Positions 34,917-42,782 of a stretch of 64,000 bases of DNA are shown one piece after another; within the stretch, counting starts at the first letter, position 1; each line of letters starts with the position of its first letter. The notes under the pieces are model-generated. The model ran no database searches. It had not been told where the DNA came from and was given only the letters and a program-made list of their open reading frames with translations. Where the stretch lies: contig NZ_CP007145.1 of NCBI RefSeq assembly GCF_000576555.1, forward strand, positions 4,052,501 to 4,116,500, in the 5' to 3' direction. This DNA is from Hymenobacter swuensis DY53. GTDB lineage: Bacteria; Bacteroidota; Bacteroidia; Cytophagales; Hymenobacteraceae. The translations under genes were made by a program, and so were the position numbers.

Positions 34917-35095
34917 TGCATTCCCCTATGTTCAGCGTCCTCGGAGGAAGGGCGGAGAATGAATGCAGTAGCGCCGCTTCGGCAGCGCGAGATACCCTTC
35001 TGTTTTCGGCCTCGGCTTCAGGGTTCAGCGAGTTTACCGGCTGATTTCTGAGGCTTTGAACTGAATTTTTCGATTGCGAAAATTTGGTTCGGAAG

Positions 35096-37042
35096 ATGCG
35101 CTTACCTGAATTTTATCCTGCCGGGCTGTTGGGCCTGCTGGTGAGTTGTGCCTTATTGGTGCCGCAGGTTCTGGTGGCGCAAACCAGCAGCACACTAGAT
35201 ACGCTACGGCTGTCCGGGGTACGCGTGACGGGCCTGGGCGCGGAGCGGTTTGCCGTGGGCAGCCGGCGGTTTTCCTTGGATTCCCTGGCCCTGACCAACT
35301 ACCGCACCGGTACGCTCACCGACGCGCTGAGTGCCCGCACGGCCATTTACCTGAAGAACTATGGCCCAGGCCAGCTGGCCTCCATCACGCTGCGGGGTAC
35401 CTCGGCCCGCCATACGGCCGTCCTCTGGAATGGCTTCAACATCAACCTGCCGTCGTTGGGCGAGGCTGACTTCTCTTTGCTGCCCGTAAGCGGAGCCACG
35501 CAGGTAGATATTCAGCCGGGGCCAGCCGGGGCCATCTACGGCAATGGGGCTATTGGTGGCACGGTGTTGTTATCGTCGGGGGTGAAGTGGGGAACGGGCT
35601 GGCGCGGGGCCGCCCAGGCCGATTATGGCAGCTTTGGACTGGGAGCCGGCAACCTGGAAGCCGCCTTCAGCAACGAGAAAATAGCCCTCCGCACCAGCAT
35701 ACTATACCGGCAGGCCGATAACGACTTTGCCTACTACACCCGCGAAGCCCAGGGCCGGGTGCGGGTACGCCAGGAAAACGCCGCGTTGCAGCAAGCCAGC
35801 CTCACGCAGGATCTTACGCTACGCATGGGTCAGCGCAGTGAAATTTCGGCGGCTGTCTGGCTGACGGATGCTGACCGACAGATTCAGCCCGGCATTGGCA
35901 CCAACAATACCAACGCCCAGGAGCGGGACCAGAGCCGCCGCTTCACGGCGGGCTACCGCTACGTGAGCACCCAACATGAATGGGCGGCCCGCGCGGCGTG
36001 GTTTGAAGATGTTCTGAACTACCGTGACGACGTGAGTGGTCTGAGCGAATCACGGGTGCGCACCAGCCAGGTCCAGGCAGAGCATACCTGGCGGTTTGCG
36101 CCTAACGCCTCGGTGCGCCTGGGAGGAGAGGCCCAGCGCTTCGCGGCGCAGGTAGATGGCTACGGCAGTGCGCCGCGCACCGAAAACCGGTATTCTGGCT
36201 TTGCCTTGTTTCGCTACGACCCGAGCCCGCGCCTGCAGTTGTCCCTGAACCTGCGGCAGGCAATCCTGCCGGGTCGGCGGCCGCCCCTCACGCCTACCGT
36301 GGGGGCCGAATGGCTGGCGTTTCAGGCCGGAGCCCATAGCATCAGCCTGAAAGGCAGCGCCTCGCGCAGCTACCGCGCCCCTACCCTCAACGAGCGGTAC
36401 TGGCGGCCCGGCGGCAACCCCAATCTGCTGCCGGAGGAAAGCTTCGGATACGAAGGCGGCGTGGTGCATCTGTTGGAGCTCACACCTACCCGCCTGCGCC
36501 TGCAAACGGAATTAACGGCTTACCATCAGTTGGTAGATAACTGGGTGCAATGGACGCCGGGGGCTTCTTATTGGTCGCCGCGCAACTTGCGGCAGGTGCG
36601 GGCGCAGGGATTGGAAGCCAGCAGCCAGCTGACGTGGCGCCCCAGCACTTACCAGCTCACGGTGCGCGGCAGCTATGCCTTTACCCAATCCCGCAAAACC
36701 CAGGGCGCAGCCGATGATGCTGACCCAGTAGGCCGGCAATTGCCCTTCGTGCCGTTGCATACTGCCGCTTTCAGCACCGACCATACCTGGCGCGGCTGGC
36801 AATTGAGCACAGCTTTCACCTACACCGGCTACCGCTACACCGATGCCTCGGCCACGGAGTTCCTGCCTTCCTTTCCGCTCCTGAATGCCTCCATGGGCCG
36901 CACGCTGGCTGTACGGCCCGCCTGGAAGCTGCTGCTGCTGGCCCAGTGCTACAACCTACTAAACCTCGATTACCAGAGCTACCAGAACCGCGCCATGCCG
37001 CTCCGCCACGGCAGTTTGAGCCTACGCGTATTCTGGCGCTGA
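35096..37042 (+). CDS. btuB: TonB-dependent outer-membrane receptor, BtuB-like
   Basis: The 648-residue protein has a signal peptide ending near VLVAQ, an N-terminal plug domain (LTDALSARTAIYLKNYGPGQ, then SITLRGTSARHTAVLWNGF and GPAGAIYGNGAIGGTV) and a C-terminal barrel with RAPTLNERYWRPGGNPNLLP. I start at ATG 35096; a TTG four codons upstream adds nothing. The upstream cobalamin riboswitch and the following beta-propeller lipoprotein indicate import of cobalamin or a related corrinoid. The gene symbol rests on this context, since plug and barrel alone do not prove the ligand. Confidence 0.9.
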   Translation: MRLPEFYPAGLLGLLVSCALLVPQVLVAQTSSTLDTLRLSGVRVTGLGAERFAVGSRRFSLDSLALTNYRTGTLTDALSARTAIYLKNYGPGQLASITLRGTSARHTAVLWNGFNINLPSLGEADFSLLPVSGATQVDIQPGPAGAIYGNGAIGGTVLLSSGVKWGTGWRGAAQADYGSFGLGAGNLEAAFSNEKIALRTSILYRQADNDFAYYTREAQGRVRVRQENAALQQASLTQDLTLRMGQRSEISAAVWLTDADRQIQPGIGTNNTNAQERDQSRRFTAGYRYVSTQHEWAARAAWFEDVLNYRDDVSGLSESRVRTSQVQAEHTWRFAPNASVRLGGEAQRFAAQVDGYGSAPRTENRYSGFALFRYDPSPRLQLSLNLRQAILPGRRPPLTPTVGAEWLAFQAGAHSISLKGSASRSYRAPTLNERYWRPGGNPNLLPEESFGYEGGVVHLLELTPTRLRLQTELTAYHQLVDNWVQWTPGASYWSPRNLRQVRAQGLEASSQLTWRPSTYQLTVRGSYAFTQSRKTQGAADDADPVGRQLPFVPLHTAAFSTDHTWRGWQLSTAFTYTGYRYTDASATEFLPSFPLLNASMGRTLAVRPAWKLLLLAQCYNLLNLDYQSYQNRAMPLRHGSLSLRVFWR

Positions 37043-37076
37043 GTCACGCCTTCTTTTCCTTAACCTAATTACCTGC

Positions 37077-38168
37077 ATGAAACCATTTTCCGCCTTTACC
37101 GGCCTTCCCGGCCGCTTGCTTCTGGGCAGTGCCGCCGCCCTAAGCCTGCTGGCCTGTGACCCAGACAACGAGCCGGAGCCTACCGAGCAACCCATCGTCA
37201 CCAGCACAGTATTCGTGGTGAACGAGGGTAATTTCCTACGTTCCAATGCCGATATCAGCCTGTTCAGCAAAGCCAGCAGTTCGGTAACCAACAAAGCCCT
37301 GTTCAACTCCGCCAATGGCCGGACGCTAGGTGACGTGGCCCAAAGCATGGCCGTACAGGACAGCCTGGGTTACATCGTGGTCAACAACAGTAATAAGCTG
37401 GAAGTGGTGTCTTTGGCCAAATTCCGCTCCAAGGCCACTATTACTGGCCTGAAGCTGCCCCGCTACTTTGCCGCCGCTTCTTCGGCCAAAGGCTACGTAA
37501 CCGAAACTGTGTCGTACAACGGCGGCAATGGCCGGGTATCGGTACTGGATCTGAAGACGAATACCATCAGCAAGTCTGTTGAAGTAGGCGTGCAGCCCGA
37601 GAAGTTATTGGTGGCCGGCTCACGGCTGTACGTGACCAACAGCGGCGGTAACACCGTAACGGTCATCAATACCGCTACTGATGCCGTGGAAGGCACCATC
37701 ACCGTGGGCGACTCGCCTAACAGCCTGGCCCTGGACCGTGACGGCAAGGTATGGGTGCTGAGCGGCGGCAAAGTGGCCTACAACCCCGATTACTCCGTGG
37801 ACTACTCCCGCACCACCAAAGGTAGCCTGGCGGTTATCACGCCCGGTCAGCTGACGGCCACGCAGCGCGAAGTTGACTCCAACACCAGCTCTCCCAGTAA
37901 ACTCACCATCAACGGCGCCAAAAACCAGCTCTACTACACGTACCGTCGGGGCGTATACACGCTGGGCATCGGGGATGCCGCACTGCCCACCACGCCCCTC
38001 ATTCGGCGTAGCTTCTACGGGCTGGGCATTGATCCACAGGACAACACCATTTACGGCGGCATCGGCTCCTTTACGGCCGCCGACAAGGTTATCCGCTACC
38101 GCAGCACCGGCGTGGCCATCGACTCGTTCACGGTCGGCATCGGCCCGAACGGCTTCGTATTCTATTAA
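37077..38168 (+). CDS. Surface beta-propeller lipoprotein, probable BtuG-like cobalamin-binding protein
   Basis: This 363-residue protein has a lipoprotein signal (lipobox LLAC, cysteine about 23) followed by acidic residues (DPDNEPEPTEQ) as in surface-exposed Bacteroidota lipoproteins. The mature part is a YncE/DUF5074-type beta-propeller with repeats such as RVSVLDLKTNTISKSVEVGV and TVTVINTATDAVEGTITVGD. It lies 34 bases after the BtuB-like gene under the same riboswitch. BtuG of Bacteroides is a propeller lipoprotein that captures B12 and sits on BtuB; the same role here is inference from fold and context. Confidence 0.8.
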   Translation: MKPFSAFTGLPGRLLLGSAAALSLLACDPDNEPEPTEQPIVTSTVFVVNEGNFLRSNADISLFSKASSSVTNKALFNSANGRTLGDVAQSMAVQDSLGYIVVNNSNKLEVVSLAKFRSKATITGLKLPRYFAAASSAKGYVTETVSYNGGNGRVSVLDLKTNTISKSVEVGVQPEKLLVAGSRLYVTNSGGNTVTVINTATDAVEGTITVGDSPNSLALDRDGKVWVLSGGKVAYNPDYSVDYSRTTKGSLAVITPGQLTATQREVDSNTSSPSKLTINGAKNQLYYTYRRGVYTLGIGDAALPTTPLIRRSFYGLGIDPQDNTIYGGIGSFTAADKVIRYRSTGVAIDSFTVGIGPNGFVFY

Positions 38169-38291
38169 TCTTCTATTAATCGTTTCTCGCCCGGCAGCCT
38201 TGGTGGCAGTCGGGCGGCCTCTCCCCTCTTTCGGAAACAACTTAGCTCCTGACCAGCGCTGGCCCCAAACCACCGTGCCCCGGTTGACAAC

Positions 38292-38325
38292 CAACGAGCC
38301 CACAACTTCGGTTGCGGGCTCGTTG
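38292..38325. terminator. Two-way terminator after the btuB-btuG genes
   Basis: Arms 38292-38306 and 38311-38325 form a 15-bp stem with a TTCG loop on the plus strand and a single A-C mismatch there, which is a G-T wobble on the minus strand. It lies between two convergent genes. Confidence 0.75.
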
Positions 38326-38347
38326 CATTTCAGGCCGTTGATAATAG

Positions 38348-38623
38348 CTAATCGGCAAGGCCGTCGTGGTTCCGGTCGGTGGTTTCGCCGGCTTGCTCGT
38401 ACTGCTGGCGACCGGTAGGACCATTCGTGGTGTCCCGGCTCAGACCGGAAGTAGCGGAATCGGCGGCCAGGGTGGCGTTCTGGCGGCTGGCCGGGTCGAG
38501 GCTTTTCTCAGCCCCGCGCTCCACGTTGGTGGCCCCGGTATCGGTGCCGGTATTGCAGGCGGACACTAGACCAGTGAGCAACACGGCGGCGGCCATCGGC
38601 CGAAGCGAAAGAGAGAATTTCAT
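38348..38623 (-). CDS. Small lipoprotein with a DxNxDGxxD motif
   Basis: The 91-residue protein has a lipoprotein signal (MKFSLSLRPMAAAVLLTGLV then SAC, cysteine about 23). The mature part is short, hydrophilic and probably disordered, rich in T, S, D and A. It ends TTDRNHDGLAD, a calcium-binding type sequence as found in EF-hand-like or thrombospondin type 3 repeats. I know no family for it. I start at ATG 38623, since an upstream in-frame start would weaken the signal peptide. Confidence 0.65.
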   Translation of the reverse strand: MKFSLSLRPMAAAVLLTGLVSACNTGTDTGATNVERGAEKSLDPASRQNATLAADSATSGLSRDTTNGPTGRQQYEQAGETTDRNHDGLAD

Positions 38624-38823
38624 AGTAGCTGGATTTAGGAAGACCAATGAGAACAAGTATTTTCAGCTGTACGGCTGACCATGCCGCTGGTTTTTGCGTA
38701 CACTAGTATGCATTCTTTTATCCTAACCATTTCACTGCTGTTCCGCTTTTCTCCGTATATGCCACCCCTGCGCTTCTGTATCCGTAGCTAACCCATAGTA
38801 TAGGCGCATATGAGGCAGACGTT

Positions 38824-38831
38824 TATATTTG
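38824..38831 (+). promoter_or_regulatory. -7 element ahead of the membrane protein/AraC pair
   Basis: TATATTTG matches TAnnTTTG and ends 19 bases before the ATG at 38851. No clear TTG lies at the standard distance. Confidence 0.5.
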
Positions 38832-38850
38832 CCGGCCCGTATTTGCTGCT

Positions 38851-39204
38851 ATGAACCGATCTTCTGCCCGCCCGTTACCTTTCCGGCCGCTGTTGCAGCG
38901 CGCGGGGGTTCTGGCCGGAATCAGCCTTTTTCTGGCCCTGGCTTTGGTGACATATCTGTACGGTGTGCAGGACCATTTCTTCGGCCGGATTTCTGGGGCT
39001 TTTTTCGTATTTTTCTGGCTACTGGCCGTAACTTTTCTGGCGGTAGTACCCTTTGTAAACTGGGCGGCGGCCAACTGGTTTGGAAAGATGTGGGCCGAGC
39101 CCGCACCGGAACCGGTCCGCCGGACCAAAGCCAACCCTACCACTCCCACTATCCGTAAACCCACGCGTACCGCAACGCGGCTGAACCCAACTCAACATCC
39201 GTGA
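38851..39204 (+). CDS. Small membrane protein with two predicted helices
   Basis: The 117-residue product has two hydrophobic helices (about residues 19-38, AGVLAGISLFLALALVTYLY, and 48-70, ISGAFFVFFWLLAVTFLAVV) and a basic, proline- and threonine-rich tail. I do not recognise a family. It overlaps the next gene by 4 bases (GTGA), so it is translated together with the HMA-like/AraC regulator and may share its signal or function. Confidence 0.65.
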   Translation: MNRSSARPLPFRPLLQRAGVLAGISLFLALALVTYLYGVQDHFFGRISGAFFVFFWLLAVTFLAVVPFVNWAAANWFGKMWAEPAPEPVRRTKANPTTPTIRKPTRTATRLNPTQHP

Positions 39205-39773
39205 AAACTACGCTCCTCCACATTAAAAACATGGTTTGCCCACGCTGCATTGATGCCGTGCGCAGCCTCCTTGAGCAAGCAGGTTACCGCCCCACCGATG
39301 TGCAGCTGGGCCAGGCCCAACTAGACCAAAGCACTCCCGCCGACCCCGCATCCGTTGCTCCCATGCTCCGCGAAGCCGGTTTTGACGTAATTATGGGCCG
39401 GGCCGACCAGCTTACTGAACAGATCAAAACGGCACTGGTCGAGTACCTGGAGCACCTGCGCACGGCGCGGATGCCCCTGACTACTTCGGCCTTCCTGACG
39501 GACCGCTTTGCGGCCACGTACTCGCACCTGAGCAAAGTATTTTCGCGCACGGCCAACCTCACCATCGAGAAATACCTGATCCGCCTCAAAATTGAGCGCG
39601 TGAAGGAGATGCTGAGCTACAATGATATGACGCTGAGTGAAATTGCCGAGCACATGCGCTACAGCTCCGGACAGCACCTGAGCAACCAGTTCCGGCAGGT
39701 AACCGGCCGCTCGGTAAGCGAATTCCGCCGCGACCTGATGCCGCGTCGCCTCTCGCTGGATCAGCTGGCGTAA
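39201..39773 (+). CDS. AraC-type regulator with an N-terminal HMA-like domain
   Basis: This 190-residue protein joins two parts. The first 65 residues look like a ferredoxin-fold heavy-metal domain with HIKNMVCPRCIDAVRSLLEQ, where Cys13 and Cys16 form CxxC. The last 85 residues are an AraC double helix-turn-helix (SKVFSRTANLTIEKYLIRLK, MTLSEIAEHMRYSSGQHLSN, then QFRQVTGRSVSEFRRDLM). Proteins of this layout are frequent in Bacteroidota and are often annotated simply as AraC family. Metal or redox sensing by the CxxC is inference. Start at GTG 39201, coupled to the gene before it. Confidence 0.85.
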   Translation: MKTTLLHIKNMVCPRCIDAVRSLLEQAGYRPTDVQLGQAQLDQSTPADPASVAPMLREAGFDVIMGRADQLTEQIKTALVEYLEHLRTARMPLTTSAFLTDRFAATYSHLSKVFSRTANLTIEKYLIRLKIERVKEMLSYNDMTLSEIAEHMRYSSGQHLSNQFRQVTGRSVSEFRRDLMPRRLSLDQLA

Positions 39774-39795
39774 GCCCAAGCTAGGCAAATCAAAG

Positions 39796-39849
39796 AGCAT
39801 AAAAACGTCCCGAATATGGGTCTGCCAGGAGCTTCGACGTTTTTATGCT
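39796..39849. terminator. Two-way terminator at 39.8 kb
   Basis: AGCATAAAAACGTC (39796-39809) is the exact reverse complement of 39836-39849. The arms end in AAAAA or TTTTT toward the outside, and the right arm overlaps the stop codon of the minus-strand gene. Confidence 0.75.
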
Positions 39850-40433
39850 ATGCCTTCATCAGTGCGGTGTAATTCGCCGGTATTGTGCTGAATGTGCGGC
39901 ACTACATCGAACGCCATGTAGTTGGCGGAGAAACTGAGCAGATTTGTTTGCCCTAAAAAATCATTGTGTTCTATCTGTACTGCTGCTCTGTACCAACAAT
40001 CAAAGAAGTTCACGAACCCATGAAACGTGTTGCGCAACAAGTGGAGCAGGAAACCCGGCTGGTTATGTCCACCAGATTGAAAATTCAGGTAGTTCTCGAA
40101 TGCGCAATTCTCAATAGTTAGCCCCTGCAAAAAGTACGCAAACGAAAAGTCACGACGTACAAAATGGCAGTTGGCAAGCCGAACAGGGCTTTTGAAGCTT
40201 AAATGAACAGCTTTCAGATTCTCATCCCAGCACTGCTCAAGTAGTACCGGATGTGCAGGGTCGTCTTCGTGAAAGTTCAGGGAGCCTACCACACGGTAGC
40301 CGCGCACCGCCTTCCCGGCTTGCAACAGGCACAACGCCTCTGCACCGGAAATTTTCGGTAGTACCGCAGGGGAAGTCACTCGTATGATACGGGGAATATA
40401 CGGCAACCTATCGGGCCGTACCTTTGCCGACAC
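39843..40433 (-). CDS. Protein of unknown function with pentapeptide-like repeats
   Basis: This protein of up to 196 residues has a middle section of repeated five- to ten-residue units with a hydrophobic/aromatic core (LANCHFVRRDFSFAYFLQGL, TIENCAFENYLNFQSGG, LLRNTFHGFVNFFDCWYRAA), the pattern of a right-handed beta-helix. No signal peptide or membrane helix is seen. The start is unclear: the longest frame begins at GTG 40433, which overlaps the promoter of the divergent radical SAM gene; GTG 40379 is an alternative. Function unknown. Confidence 0.6.
   Translation of the reverse strand: MSAKVRPDRLPYIPRIIRVTSPAVLPKISGAEALCLLQAGKAVRGYRVVGSLNFHEDDPAHPVLLEQCWDENLKAVHLSFKSPVRLANCHFVRRDFSFAYFLQGLTIENCAFENYLNFQSGGHNQPGFLLHLLRNTFHGFVNFFDCWYRAAVQIEHNDFLGQTNLLSFSANYMAFDVVPHIQHNTGELHRTDEGIA
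40419..40426 (+). promoter_or_regulatory. -7 element of the radical SAM gene
   Basis: TACCTTTG matches TAnnTTTG. It includes the TTG at 40424 that could otherwise be read as a start codon, which supports the GTG at 40463 as the real start. Confidence 0.55.
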
Positions 40434-40462
40434 CTTTTCCGCCGGTTGGCGGTTGTTGTCCC

Positions 40463-42775
40463 GTGTCGTCTACTGCCCAACCCCGCATCCTGCTTATTAC
40501 GCCGCCGCTCACGCAGCTCAACACGCCGTATCCGGCCACGGCCTACCTCAAGGGGTTTCTGGGCGGGCGCGGCTACGCGGTAACCCAGGCCGACCTGGGG
40601 CTGGAGCTGGTGTTGCAGCTGTTTTCGCGGGCGGGCCTGCAGCGAGTGTTTGCCGAAATTGAAGCCGGCAGCTTTGCCCTGAGCGACAACGCGCGCCGGA
40701 TGCTGCGCCTCAAAAATAGCTATCTGAGCACGGTGGAGCCGGTCGTCCGGTTTTTGCAGAACAAGGATAACACGCTGGCCCCGCGCATCTGCCACAGCCG
40801 GTTTCTACCCGAAGCCAGCCGCTTCGATAACGTGGCCGACCTGGAAACGGCCTTTGGCACGATGGGCCTCACTGATCAGGCGCGCCACCTAGCCACGCTC
40901 TACCTCGAAGACCTAGGCGACCTGATCAAGGAAACCGTGGGGCCGCAGTTCGGCTTTTCGCGCTACGCCGAGAAGCTGGGTATGTCGGCCACCACCTTCG
41001 ATGCGCTGCACGAGGCGCTGCAGACCCCGCCGAACCTGCTCGACCGGATGCTGCTGGAGCTGCTGGATACGCTGCTGGAACGCGCCCAACCTGATATAGT
41101 GGGCTTTACGGTGCCGTTTCCCGGTAACCTGTACGGCGCGCTGAGACTAGCGGCCCGCGTGAAGCAGACGCGTCCCGGCACCTACACCAGCATGGGCGGT
41201 GGTTACCCCAACACGGAGCTGCGCACCATCCGGGAACCCCGCTTCTTCGATTACATCGATTTTCTGACCCTGGACGACGGCGAAGGCCCGTGGCTGCGGC
41301 TGTTGGAAGCTATCAGCGGCCATACAGAACGTCAGGCTGAGCTTGCCGAAGCATCTCTACCGCTGACTTATCAATTCCAAGGCAACGAAGCGGTAGAGAT
41401 GCTTCGACAGGCTCAGCCTGACATTCCTCTCCAACCGATACCTACTCACCAACTTCAGCGCACCTTTCTGCGCAATGCGGCCGGCGAGGTGGAGTACATC
41501 AACCATCCGGCGCCGGATATTCCGCATCCCGAGGTCGGCACGCCCGACTATTCCGACTTGCCGCTGACGGAATATTTATCGGTGATTGAGGTGCTGAACC
41601 CCATGCACCGGCTCTGGAGCGACGGGCGCTGGAACAAGCTCACCATTGCCCACGGCTGCTACTGGAAACGCTGCTCCTTCTGCGACGTGACGCTGGACTA
41701 CATTTCGCGCTACGAAACCGCACCGGCCGCCCTGCTAGTGGATCGGATTGAGCAGATCATTGCCCAGACCGGCCAGACCGGCTTTCACTTTGTGGACGAA
41801 GCCGCCCCGCCCCTGGCCCTGCGTGATTTGGCCGTGGAGCTGCTGAAGCGGCGGGTAAGCATTACGTGGTGGGGCAATATCCGCTTCGAGAAAACCTTCA
41901 CGCCTGACCTGTGCCGGCTGCTGGCGGCCTCAGGCTGCATTGCCGTGAGTGGCGGGCTGGAAGTAGCTTCCGACCGCCTCTTGGCCCTTATGGAAAAAGG
42001 CGTGACCATTGCCCAGGTCGCCCGCGTGACGGATGGCTTTACCCAGGCCGGCATTATGGTCCACGCCTACCTGATGTACGGTTTCCCCACCGAAACCGCC
42101 CAGGAAACCGTGGATTCGCTGGAAGTGGTGCGGCAGCTGTTCCAGGCCGGCATTGTGCAGAGCGGCTACTGGCATCGATTCTCGATGACGGCCCACTCGC
42201 CGGTGGGTAAGAACCCAGCGAAGTATCAGGTAGTCCCGACCGGCCCTGAGCCCGGCCCTTTCGCCTGGAACGACCTGTGGCACGACGACCCCACCGGCAC
42301 CGACCACGAACAGTTCGGCCCTGGTCTGGCCAAGGCTCTTTACAACTACCTGCACGGCGTGGCGTTGCAGGAGCCGTTGGGTTTCTGGTTTGACTTCCGG
42401 GTGCCTAAGCCCAACGTACCGCGCCATCTCATTAGCCAGGCGTTGCAGGAATCTGCCAAACCCGATGCCAGCCGGCTCAACAACCGCCTGTTCTGGCTGG
42501 GCAATGCGCCCGAGTTGCGTCTGGAATCCGGCAAAAAAGGCGGGCGGGCTGTGCTCACATTTTACGAGCAGGCTGAGGATTTTGAGGTAAGCGTACCGAC
42601 CGTGCTCGGCCCCTGGCTGCATGCGCTACTCACTAACCTGACGGCCGACTACGATACCAAAGTGCTGCTGAAAGATGCGGCGGCTGTTTATCCTACCACT
42701 GGGCAACCTTGGGAGCAGTTTCTGCTGAGCCCAGCCTGGCAGCTGCTGCGGGAAAAAGGACTCCTGATTTTATAA
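40463..42775 (+). CDS. B12-binding-domain radical SAM protein
   Basis: The 770-residue protein has an N-terminal cobalamin-binding-like domain (PRILLITPPLTQLNTPYPAT, DIVGFTVPFPGNLYGALRLA, SMGGGYPNTELR) and a radical SAM barrel whose cluster motif reads GCYWKRCSFCD (Cys about 399, 404, 407), a C-x4-C-x2-C spacing instead of C-x3-C-x2-C. Later segments such as VSGGLEVASDRLLALMEKGV and GIMVHAYLMYGFPTETAQET are typical for the superfamily. It probably modifies a substrate using an iron-sulphur cluster, SAM and maybe B12; the substrate is unknown. A REP-like palindrome lies in the frame at residues 290-320. Confidence 0.85.
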   Translation: MSSTAQPRILLITPPLTQLNTPYPATAYLKGFLGGRGYAVTQADLGLELVLQLFSRAGLQRVFAEIEAGSFALSDNARRMLRLKNSYLSTVEPVVRFLQNKDNTLAPRICHSRFLPEASRFDNVADLETAFGTMGLTDQARHLATLYLEDLGDLIKETVGPQFGFSRYAEKLGMSATTFDALHEALQTPPNLLDRMLLELLDTLLERAQPDIVGFTVPFPGNLYGALRLAARVKQTRPGTYTSMGGGYPNTELRTIREPRFFDYIDFLTLDDGEGPWLRLLEAISGHTERQAELAEASLPLTYQFQGNEAVEMLRQAQPDIPLQPIPTHQLQRTFLRNAAGEVEYINHPAPDIPHPEVGTPDYSDLPLTEYLSVIEVLNPMHRLWSDGRWNKLTIAHGCYWKRCSFCDVTLDYISRYETAPAALLVDRIEQIIAQTGQTGFHFVDEAAPPLALRDLAVELLKRRVSITWWGNIRFEKTFTPDLCRLLAASGCIAVSGGLEVASDRLLALMEKGVTIAQVARVTDGFTQAGIMVHAYLMYGFPTETAQETVDSLEVVRQLFQAGIVQSGYWHRFSMTAHSPVGKNPAKYQVVPTGPEPGPFAWNDLWHDDPTGTDHEQFGPGLAKALYNYLHGVALQEPLGFWFDFRVPKPNVPRHLISQALQESAKPDASRLNNRLFWLGNAPELRLESGKKGGRAVLTFYEQAEDFEVSVPTVLGPWLHALLTNLTADYDTKVLLKDAAAVYPTTGQPWEQFLLSPAWQLLREKGLLIL
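41331..41422. repeat. REP-like palindrome inside a coding sequence
   Basis: Positions 41331-41364 and 41389-41422 form a 34-bp inverted repeat with two mismatches that are both G-T wobbles in RNA, around a 24-base centre. The arms (GTCAGGCTGAGC and AAGCATCTCTACCGCT) resemble intergenic palindromes common in bacterial genomes. The reading frame stays open through it and adds about 31 residues (starting RQAELAEASLPLTYQF) to the radical SAM protein. Confidence 0.8.
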
Positions 42776-42782
42776 CCCCGGC

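Noticed and set aside
40424..40462. TTG start 13 codons upstream for the radical SAM protein
   Set aside because: The TTG is part of a TACCTTTG promoter element, so it would lie before the transcription start.
41331..41422. Insertion sequence as an explanation for the palindrome
   Set aside because: There is no transposase gene and the element is too short; a REP-like palindrome fits better.
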